Shown: positions 7,146-12,167 of the stretch, in pieces | Position numbering within the stretch: position 1 is the first letter of the stretch | How the letters are laid out: each line of letters starts with the position of its first letter | Assembly (NCBI GenBank): GCA_046757205.1 | Contig: JBHHXR010000096.1 | Span: 1-12,167, forward strand | Direction of reading: 5' to 3' | Source of the DNA: JBHHXR01 sp046757205 | GTDB taxonomy: Bacteria > Pseudomonadota > Alphaproteobacteria > Rhodobacterales > Rhodobacteraceae | DNA: 12,167 nt | Program-made: the position numbers and the translations under genes | Notes under the pieces: model-generated | The model's input: only the letters and a program-made list of their open reading frames with translations | Told to the model about the DNA's origin: nothing | The model's database searches: none

Positions 7146-8890
7146 GCGGGGTCGTCAACGGCTGGCGGGAGGTGCGCACACCGGGCGGCGGCGCCGGGAG
7201 CGGCGCGGCGCGGCCGCATCCGGTGCTGGCGCCGCCGGTCTCGCTGGCGGGCAATCCGGAGCCGGGCAATATCGCCGTCACCGCGGTGATCGACGACGGG
7301 ATCGGCATCGGGCACGCGCGGTTCCGCGATGCCGTCCACTCCAGCCGGATCGCCTATGCCTGGTTTCAGGACGGCGTGACGCCGCCGGGATCGCCGGTGC
7401 TCTACGGCCGCGAATTCGCCAAGGCGGAGATCGACGGGCTGTTGTCGGCGAGCGATGACGGGGTGAGCGTCGACGAGGACCGGTTCTACCGGACGCTGGC
7501 AAAGGCCGGGCTGAAGGACGGGCATCCGGGCGTTCTGGCGCGGCGCGCGACGCACGGCACGCACGTGCTGGACCTTGCCGCCGGCGGCAATGGCGCCGAG
7601 AACCCGATCATCGCGGTACAGTTGCCGCGCGACGTCACCGAGGATACGTCGGGGCAGCAACTCACCGAATTCGCCGAGGACGCGCTGCGTTACATCGTCG
7701 ACCGGGCCGACCGGATCGCTGCCCTTCTGGGCGCCGCGGAACTGCCGCTGGTGATAAATTTCAGCTACGGATTCATTGCCGGGCCACACGACGGAACGCA
7801 CCCGCTGGAACGCGTCATGGAGGACATCCTGGCGGCGCGTAACGCGGCGGGCGAGAAAACCGCCATCGTGCTGCCGGCGGGAAACAGCCGGGAGTCGCGC
7901 TGCCACGCGCGGCTGACCTTCGCGGCGGCCGGTGCGGCGAAGGAGCTTGAGTGGCGCGTCCAGCCCGACGACCGGACGCCGAGCCACGTCGAAATCCACA
8001 TGCCGTATTCCGCCGGCCCACCGGCCACGAGCCGGATCAGCGCGCGGTTGACGGCGCCGGGCGGCGCGGCGGTCAGCCCGGACCTCGCAGAGGTTGACGG
8101 ACTGGCCTGGGAATGGCCGGCGACGGGACCGGTCAGAGCCCGCATCGGATACCGGTATCAGGCCGGCGCCACCGGACGGGGGAGGTTTCTGGCAAGCCTG
8201 GCGCCGACCCGCGACCTGCTGGACGCCGCCGGGCAGGCGCCGCCGGGAACGTGGAGGATCACGCTGACCAACGCGGCGCTGGGTCCTGCCGAGCAGGTCC
8301 ACGCCTATGTGCAGCGCGACGACACCCCGTTCGGGCACGAAAGGCACGGGCGGCAGTCACGTTTCGAGGACGCCGCCTACCATCTGTTCACACCCCAGGG
8401 AGGGCCTGTGGAGCAGGACGCCGGGACCGGCTACCTGCGCCGCGCCGGGCTGATCAACGGCATGGGAACCGGGGCGGCGACCGTGGTGATGGCGGGTTAC
8501 GACCGGAGGTCGGGCAGGCCGGCGCTGTATTCCTCCGGCGGGCCGGTGCAGCCGGCGGGCGGCGCGGGGCAGCCCGGCCGGAGCGGGCCGGACGCGATGG
8601 CGGTGAGCGATACCAGCCGGGCGCATCGGGGGGTTCTCGGTTCCGCCACCCGCAGCGGGCGGCTGGTGGCGCTGGCCGGCACCAGCGTCGCCGCGCCGCA
8701 GATGGCGCGGCGGATCGCGGCGGCGATGATCGCCGGCACGTGGGCCGGAAAGGCGACCCTCGCGGGCTGGGCGCAGCACGGAACGGCGCACCGGCCGCCG
8801 GACTATCCGCCACCGGTCGGCGCCCTGCGCGGCGGCGACGGCTGGATCCTTCATCCGCCGGTGCATGAACGGGCGCGGATCTGGCGCTGA
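7142..8890 (+). CDS. Subtilisin-family (S8) serine protease with large insert
   Basis: The 582-residue protein carries the complete subtilase catalytic set: Asp51 (TAVIDDGIGI), His138 (ATHGTHV), oxyanion Asn248 (LPAGNS) and Ser515 (AGTSVAAP). Asn248 and Ser515 are about 267 residues apart, well over the ~65 in subtilisin. An inserted region (~265-480) is rich in predicted strand-like segments (ELEWRVQ, HVEIHMP, RIGYRYQ, WRITLTN) and may be a beta-sandwich. There is no signal peptide and no clear propeptide, since the catalytic core starts by residue ~44, so export and maturation are unclear. The ATG at 7142 overlaps the previous stop as ATGA, a sign of translational coupling; ATG at 7136 is an alternative. 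The open frame extends upstream inside the previous gene, but that part is out-of-frame shadow. Confidence 0.88.
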   Translation: MSGVVNGWREVRTPGGGAGSGAARPHPVLAPPVSLAGNPEPGNIAVTAVIDDGIGIGHARFRDAVHSSRIAYAWFQDGVTPPGSPVLYGREFAKAEIDGLLSASDDGVSVDEDRFYRTLAKAGLKDGHPGVLARRATHGTHVLDLAAGGNGAENPIIAVQLPRDVTEDTSGQQLTEFAEDALRYIVDRADRIAALLGAAELPLVINFSYGFIAGPHDGTHPLERVMEDILAARNAAGEKTAIVLPAGNSRESRCHARLTFAAAGAAKELEWRVQPDDRTPSHVEIHMPYSAGPPATSRISARLTAPGGAAVSPDLAEVDGLAWEWPATGPVRARIGYRYQAGATGRGRFLASLAPTRDLLDAAGQAPPGTWRITLTNAALGPAEQVHAYVQRDDTPFGHERHGRQSRFEDAAYHLFTPQGGPVEQDAGTGYLRRAGLINGMGTGAATVVMAGYDRRSGRPALYSSGGPVQPAGGAGQPGRSGPDAMAVSDTSRAHRGVLGSATRSGRLVALAGTSVAAPQMARRIAAAMIAGTWAGKATLAGWAQHGTAHRPPDYPPPVGALRGGDGWILHPPVHERARIWR

Positions 8891-9091
8891 GGCGGCGGGC
8901 GGACCGGCCGGAAATGGCGGGCAGGGACGCGCGGCCTGGCGGCGGGGCGCGGAATGCGGACGACCGGTCGTCGGCCCGATTGCCGGGGCCAACGATATTT
9001 CGTAAGGATCGGAATCGCTTGGAATAAGGCGGCCGCGCGCCTAGCTAGGAAAGGATGCGGTTCGCGCCGCGCCAGAGCGAAGGGAGGGATC
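8891..9091. other. Intergenic region after the protease gene
   Basis: These 201 bases are GC-rich to about 8990 and then AT-richer (8991-9055). The second half is the likely promoter area for the next gene, but no -35/-10 pair matched well by eye. An 8-base palindrome ctagctag lies at 9041-9048. No terminator hairpin with a T-run is evident after the protease stop. Confidence 0.3.
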
Positions 9092-9604
9092 ATGCCGTTT
9101 GTTTATCTCGCAGCGTTGATTGCCGCCTATCTGGCAGTTCTTGCCGCCTATCCGCGGCTGCGGCTCGGCGGCAGCATCGCCGGCGCGGCGGTGATCGCCG
9201 GCGTGGTGGCGTATCTGCTCTGGGCACCGCGCGCGGACCGCGTGGTGGCGCACGGGATTCCGGTTGACCAGGTGCGGTTCGAAGAGTTGAGTTTCACCGA
9301 CAACGGGCGGTCCTTCACGCTGAGCGGGCGGGTGCAGAACCTTTCGCAAGACCTGATCCTTCGCGACATGGACGTGCGGATACGCATTTACGACTGCCCC
9401 TCTGCCGAATCGCCGCTGGCCGAATGCGAGACCATAGGAGACGATATCGGCATCGCCCGCGCGCAAGTGCCGCCGGGGCAGGTGCGGGCGTTTTCGGCGA
9501 TTTTCTATTATCCCGGCCTGCCGCCGGTGAAAGGCGAGATGCGCTGGCAGGAAGAGATCATTTCGGCCCATGCGATGCGCGACAGCGCGGCGGCGCGCAA
9601 CTGA
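9092..9604 (+). CDS. Small two-helix membrane protein with FxLYD-like extracytoplasmic domain
   Basis: The ATG at 9092 is chosen because agggaggg lies just upstream; the open frame extends to 8954 without such a site. The 170-residue product has two hydrophobic segments, about 3-20 and 26-45, with a short Arg-containing turn between. They are followed by a soluble domain. The stretch VRFEELSFTDNGRSFTLSGRVQNLSQ...MDVRIRIYDC resembles FxLYD-type beta domains, in which a strand describes a compact immunoglobulin-like fold. Two cysteines nine residues apart (DCPSAESPLAEC) could form a disulfide if the domain is periplasmic. The specific function is unknown to me. It probably forms its own unit, 201 bases from the protease, and is convergent with putR. 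Confidence 0.7.
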   Translation: MPFVYLAALIAAYLAVLAAYPRLRLGGSIAGAAVIAGVVAYLLWAPRADRVVAHGIPVDQVRFEELSFTDNGRSFTLSGRVQNLSQDLILRDMDVRIRIYDCPSAESPLAECETIGDDIGIARAQVPPGQVRAFSAIFYYPGLPPVKGEMRWQEEIISAHAMRDSAAARN

Positions 9605-9692
9605 CCGGGCGGCATGGAGGGACCCCGATAGCGCCAGCGCGGGGACAGGTCGCCGGATCGCGGCTCGGACGGCTGCGGATGGACGGCCCGAT
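9605..9692. other. Short gap between convergent genes
   Basis: These 88 bases separate the stop of the membrane-protein gene and the stop of putR. A modest imperfect hairpin is possible at 9623-9644 (cccc...gcgc-ca-gcgc-gggg) but has no T-run. No other signal was seen. Confidence 0.25.
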
Positions 9693-10142
9693 TCAGATAT
9701 CCTTGACCGCCTCCATCGCCACGTAGGTCGAAGTGGTGGAAACGTGCGGCAGGGTCGAGATGGTTTCGCCGAGGACGCGGCGGTAGTGGCCGATATCGGC
9801 GGTGCGGATCTTCAGCAGGTAGTCGAAACCGGCGGCCGTCATGTGGCATTCCTCGATCTCGTCGACCGCCTGTACGGCGCGGTTGAAGGCGGCCAGCGCC
9901 TCGGACCGGGTGCTGTCGAGCCGGACCTGCACGAAGGCGACATGGCCGCGACCGAGTTTCAGATGATCGACGCGGGCGGCGTAGCCCCTCAGGATGCCGG
10001 CCGCCTCGAGCTTGCGAACGCGCGCCTGCACCGGCGTTTTCGAGAGGCCGACGGTTTGCGCCAGCGCCGCCATCGACAGCCGGGCGTTGGCGCGGAGCGC
10101 GCCGATGATGCGCCGGTCTATGCGGTCGATTTGGTCTGTCAT
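9693..10142 (-). CDS. putR: Lrp/AsnC-family regulator, probable PutR activator of putA
   Basis: The 149-residue product has the family layout. An N-terminal helix-turn-helix (about 1-55: DRIDRRIIGALRANARLSMA, then LAQTVGLSKTPVQARVRKLEAAGIL) is followed by a RAM ligand-binding/oligomerisation domain (about 60-145, including AVDEIEECHMTAAGFDYLLKI). In alphaproteobacteria such a gene divergent from putA is typically PutR, which turns on putA when proline is present. The assignment rests on family plus neighbour. The ATG at 10142 is preferred because it starts at the usual MTD-x-DRID; a GTG at 10154 would add four residues. Neither has a clear ribosome binding site. Its promoter must lie in the shared region with putA. 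Confidence 0.85.
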   Translation of the reverse strand: MTDQIDRIDRRIIGALRANARLSMAALAQTVGLSKTPVQARVRKLEAAGILRGYAARVDHLKLGRGHVAFVQVRLDSTRSEALAAFNRAVQAVDEIEECHMTAAGFDYLLKIRTADIGHYRRVLGETISTLPHVSTTSTYVAMEAVKDI

Positions 10143-10273
10143 CAGGTCAATCACGAGCCGGAAAATTCATAATTACGGAAAAAATGGCGTATTCGGGACG
10201 ATTTGTCCAGAAAAACGGACCGGATAAAATTTCCCAGTGTGATAGGATGAAGCGAATCCGGCGGGAGGGAGAG
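10143..10273. promoter_or_regulatory. Divergent putR-putA control region
   Basis: These 131 bases are clearly AT-richer than the flanking genes, with A/T tracts at 10162-10192 and 10209-10234. Repeated ggac/gtcc half-sites occur at 10197-10220 (ggac-gattt-gtcc-agaaaaac-ggac), giving two overlapping inverted repeats around the putA -35. Lrp-type regulators bind AT-rich, loosely palindromic sites, so this is the natural place for a PutR operator. The match is by eye only. Confidence 0.5.
10203..10230 (+). promoter_or_regulatory. Candidate sigma70 promoter for putA
   Basis: The -35 TTGTCC (10203-10208, 4 of 6 to consensus) and -10 TAAAAT (10225-10230, 5 of 6) are separated by 16 bases. A start of transcription near 10237 would give a leader of about 37 bases. 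The -35 lies inside the ggac/gtcc inverted repeats, so a regulator bound there would touch RNA polymerase. Confidence 0.5.
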
Positions 10274-12167
10274 ATGGCACGGAGGCTAGAAGACCTGCGC
10301 GATACGGTGAGGCGCAACACCTATGGCGACGAGGCCGCCGCGCTGGCCGAATTGAAACGGCTGGCGGCGCTGACGCCGGAGGAACGCGCGGCGATCGCAG
10401 CCGTCGGCACGACGCTGGTCAAGGGGGTGCGCAACGCCCCGGGCACGGGGATCATGGAATCCTTCCTGGCGGAATACGGCCTTTCAACGCGCGAGGGCGT
10501 GGCGCTGATGTGCCTGGCCGAGGCGCTGCTCAGGGTGCCCGATTCAGAGACCATCGACGACCTCATACGCGACAAGATCGCGCCGCATGATTGGGGGGCG
10601 CATGTCGGCGACAGCAGTTCGATCCTGGTCAACGCGTCGACCTGGGCACTGATGCTGACCGGGCGCGTCCTCGATGAGGAGCCGGAAGGCATCGTTGGCG
10701 CGCTGCGCGCGCTGGTGCGGCGGATGGGCGAGCCCGTGATACGCGGCGCGGTCGGCCGCGCGATGAAGGAAATGGGGGCGCAATTCGTGCTGGGCGAAGA
10801 TATCGGCTCGGCGCTGAAGCGCGGCGCGGCGAACGTCGCCAGGGGCTACACCTATTCCTTCGACATGCTGGGTGAGGCGGCGCGCACCGAGGCCGACGCG
10901 GAACGCTACCAGCAGGCCTATTCCGACGCCATCGCGGCGATCGCGGCCGAGGCCAAGTCGGACGACCTGAGAGACAATCCCAGCATTTCGGTAAAGCTTT
11001 CGGCGCTGCACCCGCGGTTCGAATATCCGCAGCGCGAGGTGATGCTGCCGGAGCTGGTGGCGCGGACGCTGAAACTGGTGCAGCAGGCGAAAGCGGCGAA
11101 GGTCGGGTTCAATATCGATGCCGAGGAGGCAGACAGGCTGGATCTGACGCTCGACGTCTTCGAGGGCGTGCTGACGGACGCGTCGCTTGAGGGTTGGGAC
11201 GGGTTCGGCGTCGTCGTGCAGACCTACGGGCAGCGCGCGCCTTTCGTCATCGACTGGCTCCATGCGCTGGCCGAAAGCCTCGACCGGCGTATCATGGTGC
11301 GGCTGGTCAAGGGCGCCTACTGGGACACCGAGGTCAAGCGGGCGCAGGTGCTGGGGCTGCCGGGCTATCCGGTGTTTACCCGAAAGGCGAACACCGATGT
11401 CAGCTTCATCGCCTGCGCGCGCAAGCTGCTGGACATGCGGGGCCGGATCTTTCCGCAGTTCGCCACCCATAACGCGCACAGCATTGCGGCGATCCTGGAG
11501 ATGGCGGGAAGCGACCGCGACACTTTCGAATTCCAGCGGCTGCACGGCATGGGCGAGGCGCTGCACCGGCTGGTCAGGGAGGCGGACAACACGCGCTGCC
11601 GCATCTACGCTCCGGTCGGCGCGCATCGCGACCTCCTGGCCTATCTGGTGCGCCGGCTGCTGGAGAACGGCGCGAATTCGAGTTTCGTGCACCAGATCGT
11701 CGACAAGGACGTGCCGGCCGAGCAGATCGCCGCCGATCCGTTCGAGGCTGAGGGCGCGGGCACGGCGAACCCGGACCTGCCGCTGCCGGCGGATATTTTC
11801 CCGGAGCGGCGGAATTCCCGGGGCTGGGACATCACCGATCCGCTCGTTGTGGCCGAGATAGACCGGCGAGGGGGCGGGTTCCGCGACGGCCACGTCTGGC
11901 AGTTCGCTGGCGACGGGCTGAGCGGCGAGGTGCGGGAGATCGCGAACCCGGCGGTGCCCGGCGAGACGGTCGGGCAGGTGCGCGAGGCGGCGGTCGAGGA
12001 TGCCGGAGCCGCGGTCGATCGAGCCGTGGCGGCGGCGAACGGTTGGGGGGCGGTGCCGGTAGGCGAGCGCGCGGCGATCCTGGGCCGGATTGCCGCGTTG
12101 TACGAGGCCAACGCGCCGGAGTTGTTCATGCTGGCTGCCCGCGAGGCCGGAAAGACCCTGCTCGACG
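10274..12167 (+). CDS. putA: Bifunctional proline dehydrogenase / P5C dehydrogenase PutA (3' partial)
   Basis: PutA oxidises proline to pyrroline-5-carboxylate with FAD, then to glutamate with NAD. The 631 codons seen run unbroken to the window edge. After an N-terminal helical arm (about 1-200), the proline dehydrogenase barrel is recognisable by SVKLSALHPRF (Lys241), RLVKGAYWDTE (Lys346), FATHNAHS, FQRLHGMGEAL and YLVRRLLENGANSSFV, where Arg460-Arg461 correspond to the proline-carboxylate arginine pair. The aldehyde dehydrogenase domain starts about residue 545 (EVREIANPAVPGETVGQVREA) and is cut off before its catalytic cysteine. There is no N-terminal ribbon-helix-helix DNA-binding domain, so this is the short type that relies on a separate regulator, matching the divergent putR. 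The start has a strong gggaggga site just upstream. Confidence 0.95.
   Translation, partial: MARRLEDLRDTVRRNTYGDEAAALAELKRLAALTPEERAAIAAVGTTLVKGVRNAPGTGIMESFLAEYGLSTREGVALMCLAEALLRVPDSETIDDLIRDKIAPHDWGAHVGDSSSILVNASTWALMLTGRVLDEEPEGIVGALRALVRRMGEPVIRGAVGRAMKEMGAQFVLGEDIGSALKRGAANVARGYTYSFDMLGEAARTEADAERYQQAYSDAIAAIAAEAKSDDLRDNPSISVKLSALHPRFEYPQREVMLPELVARTLKLVQQAKAAKVGFNIDAEEADRLDLTLDVFEGVLTDASLEGWDGFGVVVQTYGQRAPFVIDWLHALAESLDRRIMVRLVKGAYWDTEVKRAQVLGLPGYPVFTRKANTDVSFIACARKLLDMRGRIFPQFATHNAHSIAAILEMAGSDRDTFEFQRLHGMGEALHRLVREADNTRCRIYAPVGAHRDLLAYLVRRLLENGANSSFVHQIVDKDVPAEQIAADPFEAEGAGTANPDLPLPADIFPERRNSRGWDITDPLVVAEIDRRGGGFRDGHVWQFAGDGLSGEVREIANPAVPGETVGQVREAAVEDAGAAVDRAVAAANGWGAVPVGERAAILGRIAALYEANAPELFMLAAREAGKTLLD

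Noticed and set aside
8980..9008. Possible promoter TTGCCG...TAAGGA before the membrane-protein gene
   Set aside because: The -10 matches consensus at only two of six positions, too weak to annotate.
8954..9091. Longer N terminus for the small membrane protein
   Set aside because: The added 46 residues are Arg-rich and lack a ribosome binding site, while ATG 9092 has agggaggg just upstream and begins a hydrophobic segment.
10544..11893. 449-codon minus-strand open frame
   Set aside because: It is antisense to putA, whose motifs are continuous on the plus strand; composition is that of a shadow.

Overview
The window is GC-rich DNA (high by eye; not counted) with strong G/C at third codon positions, tight gene packing and GGAGG-type ribosome binding sites. 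Gene content points to an alphaproteobacterium: a divergent flagellar FliG, a class III adenylate cyclase fused to TolB/FlgO-like and TPR regions, and a short-type proline-utilisation gene putA divergent from an Lrp/AsnC regulator of the PutR kind. Genus cannot be set from this sequence. No rRNA, tRNA, CRISPR array, insertion sequence or integrase was seen.

Layout from left to right. Bases 3-143 are the last codons of a forward gene that enters from outside and ends in an Asp/Lys/Gly/His triplet-repeat tail. A strong hairpin (210-240) separates it from fliG, which is convergent on the minus strand (275-1315). Upstream of fliG, also on minus, is a 754-residue protein with an N-terminal LamG/concanavalin-like lectin domain and a very long Ala/Pro/Glu/Asp-rich linker (1511-3775). 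A hairpin at 1461-1488 lies between the two. A 404-base non-coding region (3776-4179) then separates this minus-strand gene from a divergent plus-strand cluster.

The plus-strand cluster is the most interesting part. It holds an adenylate cyclase (4180-5955), a soluble PAP2/vanadium-haloperoxidase-type protein whose N terminus is eleven Gly-Gly-Tyr repeats (5985-7145), and a subtilisin-family (S8) protease (7142-8890). The first two are 29 bases apart, and the last two overlap by an ATGA. All have intact catalytic motifs, and neither the haloperoxidase-like protein nor the protease has a visible signal peptide. This looks like a co-expressed signalling, oxidative and proteolytic module. Its biological role is not known to me, and the links drawn between its members are inference. 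A small two-helix membrane protein (9092-9604) follows.

The right end is proline catabolism. putR (minus, 9693-10142) and putA (plus, from 10274, running off the window) share a 131-base AT-richer divergent promoter region with a recognisable sigma70-type promoter for putA. putA is cut by the window edge just after its aldehyde dehydrogenase domain begins.
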